Of a stretch of 64,000 nucleotides of DNA, positions 42,969 through 56,984 are shown in pieces. How positions within the stretch are numbered: position 1 is the first letter of the stretch; each line of letters opens with the position of its first letter. The notes under the pieces were generated by a model, which saw only the letters and a program-made list of their open reading frames with translations, was not told the DNA's origin and searched no databases. Source of the stretch: Pseudomonas asiatica (GTDB taxonomy: Bacteria; Pseudomonadota; Gammaproteobacteria; Pseudomonadales; Pseudomonadaceae); assembly GCF_040214835.1 (NCBI RefSeq), contig NZ_CP157874.1, positions 5,789,042 to 5,853,041 of the forward strand. The letters run 5' to 3'. The translations under genes were made by a program, and so were the position numbers.

Positions 42969-44804
42969 TTACTCGACCGTAACCGACTTGGCCAGGTTAC
43001 GCGGCTGGTCCACGTCGGTGCCCTTGAGCACGGCCACGTAGTAAGACAGCAGCTGCAGCGGGATGGTGTAAAGGATCGGCGCCAGGGCGTCGGCGATGTG
43101 CGGCACCTTGATCACGTGGGTACCTTCGCCATTGGTCATGCCGGCCTGCTCATCGGCAAACACTACCAGCTCGCCACCACGGGCGCGTACTTCCTGCAGG
43201 TTGGACTTCAGCTTCTCCAGCAGTTCGTTGTTCGGCGCAACGGTAACCACCGGCATGTCGCTATCCACCAGCGCCAGCGGGCCGTGCTTCAGCTCGCCTG
43301 CCGGGTAGGCTTCGGCGTGGATGTAAGAGATTTCCTTGAGCTTGAGCGCACCTTCCATCGCCACCGGGTACTGCGCACCACGGCCGAGGAACAGGGTGTG
43401 GTGCTTGTCGGCGAACAGCTCGGCGATTTTCTCGACGGTGGCGTCCATGGCCAGGGCTTCGCCCAGGCGGGCCGGCAGGCGGCGCAGTTCTTCAACCAGC
43501 TCGGCTTCGACACCGGCTTCCAGGGTACCGCGCACCTGGCCCAGAGCCAGGGTCAGCAGCATCAGCGAAACCAGCTGGGTGGTGAAAGCCTTGGTCGACG
43601 CCACGCCGATTTCCGGGCCAGCCAGAGTCAGCAGGGTCAGGTCCGACTCACGCACCAGCGAGCTGATACCGACGTTGCAGATCGCCAGGCTACCGAGGAA
43701 GCCCAGCTCCTTGGCGTTGCGCAGTGCGGCCAGGGTGTCGGCGGTTTCGCCAGACTGCGAGATGGAGACGAACAGGGTGTCCGGCTGAACTACCACCTTG
43801 CGGTAACGGAACTCGCTGGCCACTTCGACCTGGCACGGGATCCCGGCCAGGCTTTCCAGCCAGTAACGGGCGACCATGCCGGCGTGGTAGCTGGTACCGC
43901 AGGCAACGATCTGCACGTTACGCACCTTGGCGAACAGTTCGGCAGCCTGCGGGCCGAAGGCCTGGACCATCACGTTGTCCTTGCCCAGGCGACCTTCCAG
44001 GGTGCGCTGCACCACGCTTGGCTGCTCGTGGATTTCCTTGAGCATGAAGTGGCGGTAGGTGCCTTTGTCGGCAGCTTCGGCACCTTCGTGGTACTGCACG
44101 GTTTCGCGCTGGACCTTGTGGCCATCCTGGTCCCAGATGGAGACCTGGTCACGGCGGATTTCAGCAATGTCGCCTTCTTCCAGGTACATGAAGCGGTCGG
44201 TGACCTGGCGCAGGGCCAGCTGGTCGGACGCCAGGAAGTTCTCGCCCAGGCCCAGGCCGATGACCAGCGGGCTGCCACTGCGTGCGGCTACCAGGCGGTC
44301 AGGCTGCTTGGCACTGATCAGCGCCAGGCCGTAAGCACCATGCAAGCGCTTCACCGCAGCCTTCAGGGCATCGGTCAAGTCCGGAATGCTCTTCAGGGTG
44401 TGGTGGATCAGGTGGACGATGACTTCGGTATCGGTCTGTGAAGTGAAGACATAGCCAAGGCCCTTCAGCTCTTCGCGCAGTTCTTCGTGGTTCTCGATGA
44501 TGCCGTTGTGCACCACGGCCACTTCATTGCCCGAGAAGTGCGGGTGGGCGTTGCCCTCGGTCGGCGCACCGTGGGTGGCCCAGCGAGTGTGGGCGATGCC
44601 CAGCTGGCCGGCCAGTGGCTCGGCGGCAACAGCGGCTTCCAGTTCACTGACCTTGCCGATACGGCGACGGCGCTGCAGTTCACCGTTCTGGGTGAGGACG
44701 GCCAGGCCGGCGCTGTCGTACCCGCGGTACTCAAGACGCTTGAGGCCTTCGATCAGGATGGCTGTGATGTTGCGTTCGGCGACGGCACCAACGATTCCAC
44801 ACAT
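42969..44804 (-). CDS. glmS: Glutamine-fructose-6-phosphate aminotransferase
   Basis: Makes glucosamine-6-phosphate from fructose-6-phosphate and glutamine for peptidoglycan and LPS. The 611-aa enzyme begins [12 protein letters not shown] with Cys2 as nucleophile, has the [16 protein letters not shown] loop, and two SIS domains ([25 protein letters not shown]). The C-terminus ends in LAKSVTVE, the conserved tail whose DNA is the TnsD target. It lies 3 bp after the DeoR regulator gene and likely shares its transcript. Confidence 0.97.
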   Translation of the reverse strand: MCGIVGAVAERNITAILIEGLKRLEYRGYDSAGLAVLTQNGELQRRRRIGKVSELEAAVAAEPLAGQLGIAHTRWATHGAPTEGNAHPHFSGNEVAVVHNGIIENHEELREELKGLGYVFTSQTDTEVIVHLIHHTLKSIPDLTDALKAAVKRLHGAYGLALISAKQPDRLVAARSGSPLVIGLGLGENFLASDQLALRQVTDRFMYLEEGDIAEIRRDQVSIWDQDGHKVQRETVQYHEGAEAADKGTYRHFMLKEIHEQPSVVQRTLEGRLGKDNVMVQAFGPQAAELFAKVRNVQIVACGTSYHAGMVARYWLESLAGIPCQVEVASEFRYRKVVVQPDTLFVSISQSGETADTLAALRNAKELGFLGSLAICNVGISSLVRESDLTLLTLAGPEIGVASTKAFTTQLVSLMLLTLALGQVRGTLEAGVEAELVEELRRLPARLGEALAMDATVEKIAELFADKHHTLFLGRGAQYPVAMEGALKLKEISYIHAEAYPAGELKHGPLALVDSDMPVVTVAPNNELLEKLKSNLQEVRARGGELVVFADEQAGMTNGEGTHVIKVPHIADALAPILYTIPLQLLSYYVAVLKGTDVDQPRNLAKSVTVE

Positions 44805-44807
44805 GGT

Positions 44808-45584
44808 TTATTGCTCCTGGCTGATCGCGGCGCAGATCAGGTTGATGCCGCGGGCTTGAATTTGTTCGCGTGCCGCTGCGGGCAGGCGTTCGTCGGTAAT
44901 AAGGGTGTGCACGCTGCCCCAGGGCAGCTCGAGGTTGGGGATCTTGCGCCCTACCTTGTCCGATTCGACCATCACGATCACTTCACGGGCGACTTCGGCC
45001 ATGACCCGGCTCAGCCCGAGAAGTTCGTTGAAGGTGGTGGTACCACGACCGAGGTCGATGCCGTCGGCGCCGATGAACAGCTGGTCGAAATCGTAGGAGC
45101 GCAACACTTGCTCGGCCACCTGGCCCTGGAACGACTCGGAATGCGGGTCCCAGGTGCCACCGGTCATCAGCAGCACCGGCTCGTGTTCGAGGTCGCAGAT
45201 GGCGCGGGCCACGTTCATCGAATTGGTCATCACCACCAGGCCAGGATGGCGCCCCAGTTCGGGGATCATGGCTGCCGTGGTGCTACCGCTGTCGATGATG
45301 ATGCGCGCATGTTCGCGGATACGTGCCACGGCGGCGCGGGCGATGGCCTTTTTATAGGAAGACACCGGCTGGGCAGGTTCGCCGAGCAACTCTTGTGGCA
45401 CCGGGACCGCGCCACCGTAGCGCCGCAGCAACAGGCCGTTGGTTTCGAGGGCAGCGAGGTCCTTGCGGATGGTGACTTCCGAGGTAGCGAAACGCTTGGC
45501 CAACGCGTCCACACTCACCTCGCCCTGCTCGCTGAGCAAAGCCAGGATGTTGTGCCGCCGCTGCGGGGTGTTTCGTTTCGACAT
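44808..45584 (-). CDS. glmR: DeoR-family regulator upstream of glmS
   Basis: A 258-aa DeoR/GlpR regulator. HTH: RRHNILALLSEQGEVSVDALAKRFATSEVTIRKDLAALE (about 9-47, given in part). The sugar-phosphate sensor domain has IIIDSGSTTAAMIPEL, VMTNSMNVA and LFIGADGIDLGRGTTTFNEL. It ends 3 bp before glmS. Control of glmS by amino-sugar phosphate is likely from context, and the symbol glmR is used by analogy. Confidence 0.87.
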   Translation of the reverse strand: MSKRNTPQRRHNILALLSEQGEVSVDALAKRFATSEVTIRKDLAALETNGLLLRRYGGAVPVPQELLGEPAQPVSSYKKAIARAAVARIREHARIIIDSGSTTAAMIPELGRHPGLVVMTNSMNVARAICDLEHEPVLLMTGGTWDPHSESFQGQVAEQVLRSYDFDQLFIGADGIDLGRGTTTFNELLGLSRVMAEVAREVIVMVESDKVGRKIPNLELPWGSVHTLITDERLPAAAREQIQARGINLICAAISQEQ

Positions 45585-45697
45585 GAGCGCTTAAGTTTCG
45601 ATTCGAAAGATAATGGTGGCAATCAAAACCTAAGATGAGCGATTCGTCAAGTTATCGCTGCCCTGTGGATAGATTCTCTCTGCACTGGCGCGGCTTC

Positions 45698-45811
45698 TGT
45701 AGGAGCGGCCTTGTGTCGCGATGGGCCGCAGCGCGGCCCCAGGTTTTCGAGGGAAAACAGAAATTGCCGGGGCTGCTTTGCAGCCCATCGCGACACAAGG
45801 CCGCTCCTACA
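45698..45811. repeat. Paired REP palindrome upstream of the DeoR gene
   Basis: Inverted TGTAGGAGCGGCC-type units with GGGCCGC and GGGGCTGC inner arms, between the glmU terminator and the DeoR promoter. Confidence 0.88.
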
Positions 45812-45833
45812 GAGGGTGCGATATGCCGCAAAA

Positions 45834-45866
45834 TAAAAAGCCGACTTATTCACATAAGTCGGCTTT
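45834..45866 (-). terminator. Intrinsic terminator of glmU
   Basis: Perfect 13-bp stem AAAGCCGACTTAT (45837-45849) with complement 45854-45866, loop of 4; a TTTTTATTTT tract follows on the minus strand. It begins 24 bp after the glmU stop. Confidence 0.92.
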
Positions 45867-45889
45867 CGATCGAAACAGCTGTGTATAAC

Positions 45890-47257
45890 TCAGCTCTTCT
45901 TGATCTTCTCCGGCCGCTTCCAACCCGAGATGTTGCGCTGACGGGCACGAGCTACCGCCAGGTCGCCTGCCTCCACGGTCTGGGTGATGGTCGAACCGGC
46001 AGCAGTGGTCGCACCAGCCTTGATTTCCACAGGCGCTACCAACGAGTTGTTCGAGCCGATGAACACGTCCTCGCCCATCACGGTCTTGAACTTGTTGGCG
46101 CCATCGTAGTTGCAGGTAATGGTGCCGGCGCCGATGTTGGTGCGCGCACCGATTTCGGCATCGCCCAGGTAGGTCAGGTGACCGGCCTTGGCGCCTTCCC
46201 CGAGGTGGGCGTTTTTCAGTTCGACGAAGTTACCCACATGGGCCTTGGCATCCAGCACACTGCCGGGGCGCAGGCGGGCGAACGGGCCGGCATCGCTGCC
46301 CTCGCCCATCACGGCGCCTTCGAGGTGGCTGTTGGCCTTGACCACTGCGCCTTTGCGCAGGGTGGTGTTCTTGATCACGCAGTTAGGGCCGATCTGCACA
46401 TCATCCTCGATGACCACCTTGCCTTCGAGAATCACGTTGATGTCGATCAGCACGTCACGGCCAACGGTCACTTCACCGCGGACATCGAAGCGCGCCGGGT
46501 CGCGCAGGGTCACACCCTGGGCCATCAGGCGACGGCCTTCGCGCAACTGGTAGTGGCGCTCCAGCTCCGACAACTGGCGGCGGTCGTTGGCACCTTGCAC
46601 TTCCATCGGGTCGTGCGGCTGTTCGGTAGCCACCACCAGGCCATCGGCCACAGCCATGGCGATGACGTCGGTCAGGTAATACTCGCCCTGAGCGTTGTTG
46701 TTCGACAGACGGCCCATCCAGTCGGCCAGGCGCGCGGCTGGCAGGGCCAGAATACCGGTGTTGCCTTCCTTGATCGCTTTCTGCGCATCGCTGGCGTCCT
46801 TGTGCTCAACGATGGCGGTCACCTTGCCCTGCTCGTCACGCACGATGCGGCCATAGCCGGTCGGGTCGTCGAGGGTCACCGTGAGCAGGCCCAGCTGCTG
46901 CTCGTTGGCCTTGGCCAGCAGACGCTGCAGGGTTTCCACTTCGATCAACGGCACATCACCGTACAGCACCAGCACGGTTTCGGCGGTCAAGGCCGGTAGT
47001 GCCTGGGCAACCGCATGACCGGTACCCAGCTGCTTGTCCTGCATGACAAAGTTCAGGTCGTCGGCGGCCAGGCGCTCGCGAACCAGCTCGGCACCATGGC
47101 CAATGACCACATGAATACCTTGCGGCTGCAACTGGCGCGCGCTGTGGATAACATGGCCGAGCATGGAGTTGCCGGCTACCGGGTGCAGCACCTTGGGCAG
47201 CGCCGAGCGCATGCGGGTGCCTTGGCCGGCGGCGAGAATAACGATATCGAGTGACAT
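45890..47257 (-). CDS. glmU: Bifunctional N-acetylglucosamine-1-phosphate uridyltransferase / glucosamine-1-phosphate acetyltransferase
   Basis: Makes UDP-GlcNAc in two steps. The 455-aa protein has the N-terminal pyrophosphorylase loop [15 protein letters not shown] (8-22) and YGDVPLIE, then a left-handed beta-helix from about 250 with hexapeptide repeats ([26 protein letters not shown]) and [14 protein letters not shown] near the acetyltransferase site. A perfect DnaA-box 9-mer at 47143 is read as HVIHS. It lies between glmR and atpC with terminators on both sides, so it is monocistronic. Confidence 0.96.
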   Translation of the reverse strand: MSLDIVILAAGQGTRMRSALPKVLHPVAGNSMLGHVIHSARQLQPQGIHVVIGHGAELVRERLAADDLNFVMQDKQLGTGHAVAQALPALTAETVLVLYGDVPLIEVETLQRLLAKANEQQLGLLTVTLDDPTGYGRIVRDEQGKVTAIVEHKDASDAQKAIKEGNTGILALPAARLADWMGRLSNNNAQGEYYLTDVIAMAVADGLVVATEQPHDPMEVQGANDRRQLSELERHYQLREGRRLMAQGVTLRDPARFDVRGEVTVGRDVLIDINVILEGKVVIEDDVQIGPNCVIKNTTLRKGAVVKANSHLEGAVMGEGSDAGPFARLRPGSVLDAKAHVGNFVELKNAHLGEGAKAGHLTYLGDAEIGARTNIGAGTITCNYDGANKFKTVMGEDVFIGSNNSLVAPVEIKAGATTAAGSTITQTVEAGDLAVARARQRNISGWKRPEKIKKS

Positions 47258-47308
47258 TACTGGCTACCAATCCTGGGTGGTCAGTGAAATGACCGGGGGG
47301 AGAAATCA

Positions 47309-47343
47309 GAAAAAGAAAAAGGGTAGCCGAGGCTACCCTTTTA
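47309..47343 (-). terminator. Terminator of the atp operon
   Basis: AAAGGGTAGCC and GGCTACCCTTT pair around GA; on the minus strand TTTTTCTTTTTC follows. It lies 36 bp after the atpC stop. Confidence 0.92.
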
Positions 47344-47378
47344 CTCAATCGCTACAGAAGTTATCAGCCGAGGGCCGA

Positions 47379-47798
47379 TTACTTGCCTCTGCGCATTTGC
47401 TGGACGGTACGCAGCTGAGCTGCGGCCTCGGCCAGACGTGCGGCGGCGGCGCCGTAGTCGAAGTCCGCGCCTTTCAGATTCAGGGCGTTCTCGGCAGCCT
47501 TGAGGGCTTCCTGAGCCTGAGCTTCATCCAGGTCTGCAGCACGTTGCACGGTATCGGCAAGCACCTTGACCATGTTCGGCTGAACCTCGAGGAAACCACC
47601 AGAGATGTAAAACACCTCTTGGGCGCCACCCTGCTTGGTCAGCGTGATCGGACCAGGCTTGAGATTGGTGATCAGCGGCGCGTGACCCGGAGCGATACCA
47701 AGATCACCTAGGTTACCGTGCGCAACTACCATCTCGACCAGGCCGGAGAAGATCTCTCCTTCCGCGCTGACGATATCGCAATGGACTGTCATAGCCAT
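47379..47798 (-). CDS. atpC: ATP synthase F1 subunit epsilon
   Basis: A 139-aa subunit of the F1 central stalk that also modulates ATPase activity. It begins [19 protein letters not shown], has the beta-sandwich segment [20 protein letters not shown] and a C-terminal two-helix domain rich in Ala and Glu ([15 protein letters not shown]). It is the last gene of atpIBEFHAGDC, followed by the operon terminator. Confidence 0.96.
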   Translation of the reverse strand: MAMTVHCDIVSAEGEIFSGLVEMVVAHGNLGDLGIAPGHAPLITNLKPGPITLTKQGGAQEVFYISGGFLEVQPNMVKVLADTVQRAADLDEAQAQEALKAAENALNLKGADFDYGAAAARLAEAAAQLRTVQQMRRGK

Positions 47799-47841
47799 CT
47801 GCTTGCCTCAACCTGATAGCGCCCCTTGCGGGGCGCAGGAA

Positions 47842-49245
<1,404 letters not shown>

Positions 49246-50106
49246 TTAAACCGCGGCAGCGCCGCCGACGATTTCCGAGATCTCCTGGGTGATCGCAGCC
49301 TGACGCGCCTTGTTGTAGATCAACTGAAGCTCTTTGATCAAATCACCGGCGTTGTCTGTGGCGTTCTTCATGGCGATCATCCGGGCCGCTTGTTCAGCAG
49401 CGTTGTTCTCGACCACCGCCTGGTACACCTGCGACTCCACGTAACGCACCATCAAGCCGTCCAGCAGCTCTTTTGCGTCGGGTTCGTACAGGTAGTCCCA
49501 GTGATGCTTGAGATCCTGATCCGGGGTTGCCACCAACGGTACCAATTGCTCGACCGTTGGCTTCTGGGTCATGGTGTTGATGAACTTGTTCGAAACCACC
49601 GAGAGGCGATCGATACGGCCGTCCAGGTAGGCGTCCAGCATTACTTTGACGGAGCCGATCAGATCGTTGATCGATGGCTCTTCGCCCAAGTGGCTGATCG
49701 CGGCTACGACGTTACCGCCAAAGATGCGGAAGAAAGTCGCACCCTTGCTGCCGATCACGCACAGGTCGATTTCCACGCCCTGTTCGCGGTTTTCGTTCAT
49801 GTCCTTGACCAGGGCCTTGAACAGGTTGGTGTTCAAGCCACCGCACAGACCACGGTCACTGCTCACCACGATATAACCGGCGCGCTTTACAGGGCGCTCG
49901 ATCATGAACGGGTGGCGGTATTCCGGGTTGGCGTTGGCCAGATGACCGATCACCTGGCGGATACGCTCCGCGTAAGGACGGCTAGCAGCCATGCGCATTT
50001 GTGCTTTGCGCATCTTGCTGACCGCCACTTTCTCCATGGCGCTGGTAATTTTTTGCGTGCTTTTGATGCTCGCAATCTTACTGCGAATCTCTTTTGCGCC
50101 TGCCAT
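49246..50106 (-). CDS. atpG: ATP synthase F1 subunit gamma
   Basis: Rotor shaft of F1, 286 aa. The N-terminus [20 protein letters not shown] and the C-terminal helix [25 protein letters not shown] (in part) form the coiled-coil axle; [10 protein letters not shown] is the conserved internal motif. ATG at 50106 follows the atpA stop by 48 bp. Confidence 0.97.
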   Translation of the reverse strand: MAGAKEIRSKIASIKSTQKITSAMEKVAVSKMRKAQMRMAASRPYAERIRQVIGHLANANPEYRHPFMIERPVKRAGYIVVSSDRGLCGGLNTNLFKALVKDMNENREQGVEIDLCVIGSKGATFFRIFGGNVVAAISHLGEEPSINDLIGSVKVMLDAYLDGRIDRLSVVSNKFINTMTQKPTVEQLVPLVATPDQDLKHHWDYLYEPDAKELLDGLMVRYVESQVYQAVVENNAAEQAARMIAMKNATDNAGDLIKELQLIYNKARQAAITQEISEIVGGAAAV

Positions 50107-50154
50107 GTATCACCTATCAGGTTAGCAAGCGGGGGCCTGAGCCCCCGCTGCGGC

Positions 50155-51699
50155 TTACCAGGTCTGGGTGGCCTTGAACTTCTCGATACCGGCTTTCAGG
50201 CCTGCATCGATTTCGTCGTTGAAGTCACCCTTCACGTTGATCTTCGCCATCAGTTCAGCGTGATCACGGTTGAAGAAGGCGATCAGTGCTTGCTCGAAGC
50301 TACCGATCTTGGAGACTTCTACGTCAGTCAGGAAGCCACGCTCAGCGGCGTACAGCGACAGGGCCATGTCCGCGATGGACATCGGCGCGTACTGCTTCTG
50401 CTTCATCAGTTCGGTAACGCGCTGACCATGCTCCAGCTGCTTGCGGGTCGCTTCGTCCAGATCGGAAGCGAACTGGGCGAATGCAGCCAGTTCACGGTAC
50501 TGAGCCAGAGCGGTACGGATACCACCGGACAGCTTCTTGATGATCTTGGTCTGAGCGGCACCACCTACGCGGGATACCGAAACACCGGCGTTCACTGCAG
50601 GGCGGATGCCCGAGTTGAACATGGCCGATTCCAGGAAGATCTGACCGTCGGTGATGGAAATCACGTTGGTCGGAACGAAGGCGGAAACGTCGCCAGCCTG
50701 GGTTTCGATGATCGGCAGGGCGGTCAGGGAACCGGTTTTGCCAGTCACAGCACCGTTGGTGAACTTCTCGACGTACTCTTCCGAAACGCGCGATGCACGC
50801 TCCAGCAGACGGGAGTGGAGATAGAACACGTCACCTGGGTACGCTTCACGTCCTGGTGGACGGCGCAGCAGCAGGGAGATCTGACGGTAGGCAACGGCCT
50901 GCTTGGACAGGTCATCGTAAACGATCAGGGCGTCTTCACCGCGGTCACGGAAGAACTCGCCCATGGTGCAGCCGGCGTATGGCGCCAGGAACTGCAGTGC
51001 GGCGGATTCCGAAGCACTGGCAACGACCACGATGGTGTTGGCCAGGGCGCCGGCTTCTTCCAGCTTGCGAACGATGTTGGCAACGGTGGAACGCTTCTGG
51101 CCGACAGCAACATAAACACAGAAAATACCGGAGTCTTTCTGGTTGATGATGGCGTCGATGGCCATGGCGGTCTTGCCGATCTGACGGTCACCGATGATCA
51201 GCTCGCGCTGGCCACGGCCGACAGGGATCATGGCGTCGACGGACTTGTAGCCAGTCTGTACAGGCTGGTCTACCGACTTACGCCAGATCACGCCTGGAGC
51301 GACCTTTTCGACCGCGTCGGTTTCGGTGGTGGTCAGAGGACCTTTGCCATCGATCGGGTTACCCAGAGCGTCGACGACGCGGCCCAGCAGGCCTTTGCCG
51401 ACCGGAACTTCCAGGATGCGACCGGTGCACTTGGCGCTCATGCCTTCGGCGAGGGTGTCATAGGCACCCAGGATCACTGCACCTACGGAGTCTTGCTCCA
51501 GGTTCAGGGCCATGCCGAATACGCTGCCAGGGAACTCGATCATTTCGCCGTACATGACGTCGGCCAGACCGTGGATCCGCACGATACCGTCGGATACCGA
51601 AACAACGGTACCTTCGTTACGGGCTTGGGAGCTCACATCGAGGTTGTCGATGCGGCCCTTGATGATTTCACTAATTTCGGAAGGATTGAGTTGCTGCAT
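50155..51699 (-). CDS. atpA: ATP synthase F1 subunit alpha
   Basis: Non-catalytic nucleotide-binding subunit of F1, 514 aa. It starts [17 protein letters not shown], has Walker [10 protein letters not shown] (about 169-177) and the signature [18 protein letters not shown] long antisense open frame of 822 codons covers it and its neighbours, which is a codon-bias artefact. Confidence 0.98.
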   Translation of the reverse strand: MQQLNPSEISEIIKGRIDNLDVSSQARNEGTVVSVSDGIVRIHGLADVMYGEMIEFPGSVFGMALNLEQDSVGAVILGAYDTLAEGMSAKCTGRILEVPVGKGLLGRVVDALGNPIDGKGPLTTTETDAVEKVAPGVIWRKSVDQPVQTGYKSVDAMIPVGRGQRELIIGDRQIGKTAMAIDAIINQKDSGIFCVYVAVGQKRSTVANIVRKLEEAGALANTIVVVASASESAALQFLAPYAGCTMGEFFRDRGEDALIVYDDLSKQAVAYRQISLLLRRPPGREAYPGDVFYLHSRLLERASRVSEEYVEKFTNGAVTGKTGSLTALPIIETQAGDVSAFVPTNVISITDGQIFLESAMFNSGIRPAVNAGVSVSRVGGAAQTKIIKKLSGGIRTALAQYRELAAFAQFASDLDEATRKQLEHGQRVTELMKQKQYAPMSIADMALSLYAAERGFLTDVEVSKIGSFEQALIAFFNRDHAELMAKINVKGDFNDEIDAGLKAGIEKFKATQTW

Positions 51700-51720
51700 T
51701 GCTCTGCTGCCCCTTCAAAC

Positions 51721-52257
51721 TCAAGATTTCAATGCTTCGGCCAGTTTCGCGATTTTGCCGCGAACAGAGCCATCGATTACCAGGTCACCAGCGCGGATGA
51801 CGACGCCGCCAATCAGGCTGGCATCCTCCGACGCGTGCAGGCGCACTTCCTGGCCTAACCGTGCACTGAGAACCTTGGCGAGTTTGTCTTGCTGTTCTTG
51901 GTTCAACGCGAAGGCACTGGTGACTTCCACGTCCACGGATTTCTCTTGCTCGGCCTTGTACAGGTCGAACAGGGCGGCAATCTCCGGCAGAAGCAGGAGA
52001 CGGTCGTTTTCCGCGGCAACATGAATGAAATTCTGTGCCTGTGCATTGAACTTGTCACCGCACACGTCAATGAACGTGGCGGCCTTTTCTGCGCTCGTCA
52101 GTCGCGGGGCCTTGAGCAGGCGCTGCATGGTGTCGTCTTGCGACACCGCAGCAGCCAGGCCGAGCATGGCTGACCAATTGGCCAGTTGCTGATGGGCCTG
52201 GGCATGCTCAAAGGCAGCCTTAGCGTAAGGTCGGGCCAACGTGGTCAGTTCTGCCAT
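51721..52257 (-). CDS. atpH: ATP synthase subunit delta
   Basis: A 178-aa peripheral-stalk subunit that links b to the top of F1. [19 protein letters not shown] is the typical start, and [24 protein letters not shown] the conserved C-terminal signature (in part). It lies 12 bp after atpF and 21 bp before atpA. Confidence 0.96.
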
Positions 52258-52269
52258 GATCGCCCTCGC

Positions 52270-52740
52270 TTAAATTTCAGCGGCCAGTTTGTTAACCAGC
52301 TCCGCATGCGCGTTTTGATCGATTGTGGCGCCAAGGATCTTTTCAGCACCACCAACGGCCAGGGCACCCACTTGGGCACGCAGGGCGTCTTTAGCGCTGT
52401 TCAGTTCCTGTTCGATCTCGGCCAGAGCCTGAGCTTTCACACGGTCAGCTTCGACGCGGGCCTGATCACGGGCTTCCTCGACAAGCTGAGCAGCGCGTTT
52501 CTTGCTTTGCTCGATGATTTCGGCTGCCTGTGCTTTAGCTTCACGCAGTTGCTGACCCGCTTTCTCTTGGGCCAGCTCCAGGTCGCGAGCTGCGCGGTTG
52601 GCAGCGTCCAAGCCGTCGGCAATCTTCTTTTGGCGCTCTTGCAGGGCAGTGATGACCGGAGGCCATACATACTTCATGCAGAAGAGTACAAAAATCAGAA
52701 AAGCAACGGATTGGCCAATCAGGGTTGCATTAATGTTCAC
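52270..52740 (-). CDS. atpF: ATP synthase F0 subunit b
   Basis: A 156-aa stator subunit with one N-terminal membrane helix ([20 protein letters not shown]) and a long charged Ala/Glu/Lys-rich dimer coiled coil (about 30-130). [15 protein letters not shown] matches gammaproteobacterial b subunits. Confidence 0.96.
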   Translation of the reverse strand: MNINATLIGQSVAFLIFVLFCMKYVWPPVITALQERQKKIADGLDAANRAARDLELAQEKAGQQLREAKAQAAEIIEQSKKRAAQLVEEARDQARVEADRVKAQALAEIEQELNSAKDALRAQVGALAVGGAEKILGATIDQNAHAELVNKLAAEI

Positions 52741-52796
52741 GCCAACACCTCGCTCGGTCTTAATTCATACAGCCATCAACTCGTGGTGACGAGTGA

Positions 52797-53069
<273 letters not shown>

Positions 53070-53148
53070 TTACGTCGTATTGGTTAGGTTTTTAGTTTGA
53101 AGCGGTAAAACAAATCGTTTGGTACAGCATGCCCTTGCGGACTTTTTA

Positions 53149-53178
53149 AGCCCTCCCCCCGAACAGGCGGGGAAGGCT
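53149..53178 (-). promoter_or_regulatory. Hairpin in the atpB-atpE gap
   Basis: AGCC-TTCCCC and GGGGA-GGGCT arms can pair in the 144-bp gap, with TTAAAAAG after it on the minus strand. It could be a processing site or partial attenuator ahead of the highly translated atpE. Confidence 0.5.
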
Positions 53179-53198
53179 ATCAGACACGCCAGGCGGTC

Positions 53199-54492
<1,294 letters not shown>

Positions 54493-54641
54493 CACAACTG
54501 CTCCTCGGAAGTCGACCAGCAAGTCAGTTATGACTTGGCATAATTTGTGCCGACAAAATGCGCGCAGAGTATAGGGGTGGATTAACCCCTATTCAACTAT
54601 TCGGTAGTGATTTCCGACTGCGCGCTACAACGGGAATTGTT

Positions 54642-55514
54642 TCAGCGGATGTGAGCAAGCACGCCTTGCAACTCGTCAAGCGAGTTGTAGCGAATAACCA
54701 ATTGGCCTTTGCCCTTGTTGCCATGGCGGATCTGCACGGCCGAGCCCAGGCGCTCTGCGAGCCTCTGTTCAAGGCGTGCGATATCCGGATCAGGTTTGCT
54801 CGGTTCGACCGGATCAGGTTTGTCGCTGAGCCACTGACGAACCAGTGCCTCGGTTTGGCGCACGGTGAGGCCACGTGCGACAACATGACGCGCCCCCTCT
54901 TCCTGGCGGTGTTCTTCCAGGCCGAGCAATGCACGGGCGTGGCCCATCTCCAGGTCGCCATGGGCGAGCATGGTCTTGATCGCGTCAGGCAGGGTGATCA
55001 GGCGCAGCAGGTTGGCCACGGTCACCCGCGACTTGCCCACGGCATCGGCCACCTGTTGCTGGGTGAGCTCGAACTCCTGCTGCAGCCGCTGCAGGGCCAG
55101 GGCCTCTTCCAGCGGGTTGAGGTCTTCGCGCTGGATGTTCTCGATCAGCGCCATGGCGATGGCGGCTTCGTCGGGCACTTCGCGGACCATCGCCGGGATC
55201 TTGTCCAGGCCAGCCTGCTGGGTGGCGCGCCAGCGGCGCTCACCGGCGATGATCTCGAAGCGGTTGCCATCGATCGGGCGCACCACGATCGGTTGCATCA
55301 CGCCATGGTTGCGAATCGAGTGCGCGAGCTCTTCCAGCGCCTCCGGGTCCATGTCCCGGCGCGGCTGGTACTTGCCACGCTGGATCAGCTCGACCGGCAG
55401 GTGTTGCAGTTCTTTCTGGTCGATCTTCACAGCCTGCTCTTCGAGCGCGCTGACGGAAGGACCACTGAGCAGTGCATCCAACCCACGTCCGAGACCCCGT
55501 TTCTTGACGGCCAT
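54642..55514 (-). CDS. parB: Chromosome-partitioning protein ParB
   Basis: A 290-aa CTPase that binds parS and spreads along DNA near oriC. MAVKKRGLGRGLDALL is the ParA-stimulating N-terminal tail, IQRGKYQPRRDMDPEALEELAHSI and EIIAGERRWRATQQAG the CTP/ParB boxes, and LTQQQVADAVGKSRVTVANLLRL the parS HTH (about 150-172). It lies 9 bp after parA. A matching parS-like site is at 37.3 kb. Confidence 0.97.
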   Translation of the reverse strand: MAVKKRGLGRGLDALLSGPSVSALEEQAVKIDQKELQHLPVELIQRGKYQPRRDMDPEALEELAHSIRNHGVMQPIVVRPIDGNRFEIIAGERRWRATQQAGLDKIPAMVREVPDEAAIAMALIENIQREDLNPLEEALALQRLQQEFELTQQQVADAVGKSRVTVANLLRLITLPDAIKTMLAHGDLEMGHARALLGLEEHRQEEGARHVVARGLTVRQTEALVRQWLSDKPDPVEPSKPDPDIARLEQRLAERLGSAVQIRHGNKGKGQLVIRYNSLDELQGVLAHIR

Positions 55515-55523
55515 ACGGATTCC

Positions 55524-56315
55524 TTAAGTTGTTTGTGCAGTGCGTGATTGACGGCGTTGACGGCGTACCAGTTCCCCGGCCAGGGCCAGATAAGCCAGCG
55601 CGCCTCGCGATTGCTTGTCGTAGGCCAGGGCCGGCATGCCGAAGCTCGGGGCCTCGGCCAGGCGAATGTTGCGCGGAATGACCGTGTCGTACAGCTGCGG
55701 GCCAAAGTGCTCCTTCAGCTGCGCCGAGACATCGTTGTTCAGGCTCAGGCGCGGATCGTACATGGTCCGCAGCAGGCCCTCGATCTTCAGCTCCGGGTTC
55801 AACCGGGCGGCGATGCGCTTGATGTTATCCACAAGGTCGCTGAGACCTTCCAGTGCGTAGTACTCGCACTGCATCGGGATGATCACGCCATCGGAGGCGA
55901 CCAGGGCGTTGAGCGTGAGCATCGACAGCGACGGAGGGCAGTCGATGAGGATGTAGTCGTAGTTCTCGCGAATCGGCGCCAGGGCGTTGCGCAGGCGGCT
56001 CTCCTTGACCTGCATTTCCAGCAGCACCACTTCGGCGGCGGTCAGGTCACGGTTGGCCGGCAGCAACTGGAAACCACCGTGCTCGGAGTAATGCATGGCC
56101 TGGGCCAGGTCGCATTCCCCGATCAACAGGTCGTAGACCGAGTGCTCGAGCTCGTGCTTGTCCACACCGCTGCCCATGGTGGCGTTGCCCTGCGGATCGA
56201 GGTCGATCAGCAGCACACGACGCTTGGTCGCGGCCAGCGAGGCGGCGAGATTGATACAGGTGGTTGTCTTGCCCACACCACCTTTCTGGTTCGCGATTGC
56301 GAATACCTTAGCCAT
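55524..56315 (-). CDS. parA: Chromosome-partitioning ATPase ParA
   Basis: A 263-aa Walker-type ATPase that segregates origins with ParB. MAKVFAIANQKGGVGKTT has the deviant Walker A (11-18); DYILIDCPPSLSMLTLNAL is Walker B. A perfect DnaA-box 9-mer (55825) is read as VDN in LVDNIKRIAA. 18 bp separate it from rsmG. Confidence 0.97.
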   Translation of the reverse strand: MAKVFAIANQKGGVGKTTTCINLAASLAATKRRVLLIDLDPQGNATMGSGVDKHELEHSVYDLLIGECDLAQAMHYSEHGGFQLLPANRDLTAAEVVLLEMQVKESRLRNALAPIRENYDYILIDCPPSLSMLTLNALVASDGVIIPMQCEYYALEGLSDLVDNIKRIAARLNPELKIEGLLRTMYDPRLSLNNDVSAQLKEHFGPQLYDTVIPRNIRLAEAPSFGMPALAYDKQSRGALAYLALAGELVRRQRRQSRTAQTT

Positions 56316-56333
56316 TGTTGCGTGTGTTCCCAG

Positions 56334-56984
56334 TCATGCCTTGCGGCGCAGTATCAGCAGATGGCGCTGGCCCTGGCAACCTGGAACGGTCAGGGCCTGC
56401 TCGCTTTCCACTGTGAAGTCTGCGGGCAATGCTACCAGTTCATCGGCAGGATGCAGCCCCTTCATTGCAAGCCATTGCGTCCCGGTGTCGCCCAGGTGGC
56501 GGGTCCAGTTGGTGAAGTTCTCCATGCTGCTGAAGGCGCGGGAGATAATTCCGCTGAACGGTTGTGTCGGCTGGAAGGCTTCGACCCGACTGTGGATAAC
56601 CGTGAGGTTGTCCAGCTTGAGCTCCATTTTCACCTGGGTCAGGAAGCGGGTCTTCTTGCCATTGGCGTCCAGCACCGTCACGCGCTTGTGCGGATGCAGG
56701 ATAGCCAATGGGATACCGGGCATGCCACCGCCACTACCGACATCCAGCCAGTTGTCACGCTCGCTGTGGATAAACGGCATGACACTGAGGCTGTCGAGCA
56801 GGTGACGCGACACCATCTCGTCGGGGTCGCGCACGGCGGTGAGGTTGTAGGCTTTGTTCCATTTGATCAACAGGGCCAGGTAGCCGAGCAGCTTTTCGTG
56901 ATGCTCGGCGCTCAGCTCGACACCGAGCTGGCGCGCACCTGTGGACAACTCTTCAGCGTGTTGCGGGGTGACCAGGGAACTCAA
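56334..56984 (-). CDS. rsmG: 16S rRNA (guanine(527)-N7)-methyltransferase RsmG
   Basis: A 216-aa SAM-dependent methyltransferase for m7G527. [16 protein letters not shown] is the SAM motif I and [20 protein letters not shown] the family signature. ATG 56984 overlaps the mnmG stop by 4 bp. Perfect DnaA-box words at 56591 and 56765 are read as VIHS and FIHS. Confidence 0.96.
   Translation of the reverse strand: MSSLVTPQHAEELSTGARQLGVELSAEHHEKLLGYLALLIKWNKAYNLTAVRDPDEMVSRHLLDSLSVMPFIHSERDNWLDVGSGGGMPGIPLAILHPHKRVTVLDANGKKTRFLTQVKMELKLDNLTVIHSRVEAFQPTQPFSGIISRAFSSMENFTNWTRHLGDTGTQWLAMKGLHPADELVALPADFTVESEQALTVPGCQGQRHLLILRRKA

Noticed and set aside
49390..51858. 822-codon open frame on the plus strand across atpG, atpA and atpH
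   Set aside because: It is antisense to three certain ATP synthase genes, low in complexity and without domain motifs; high third-position GC creates such frames.
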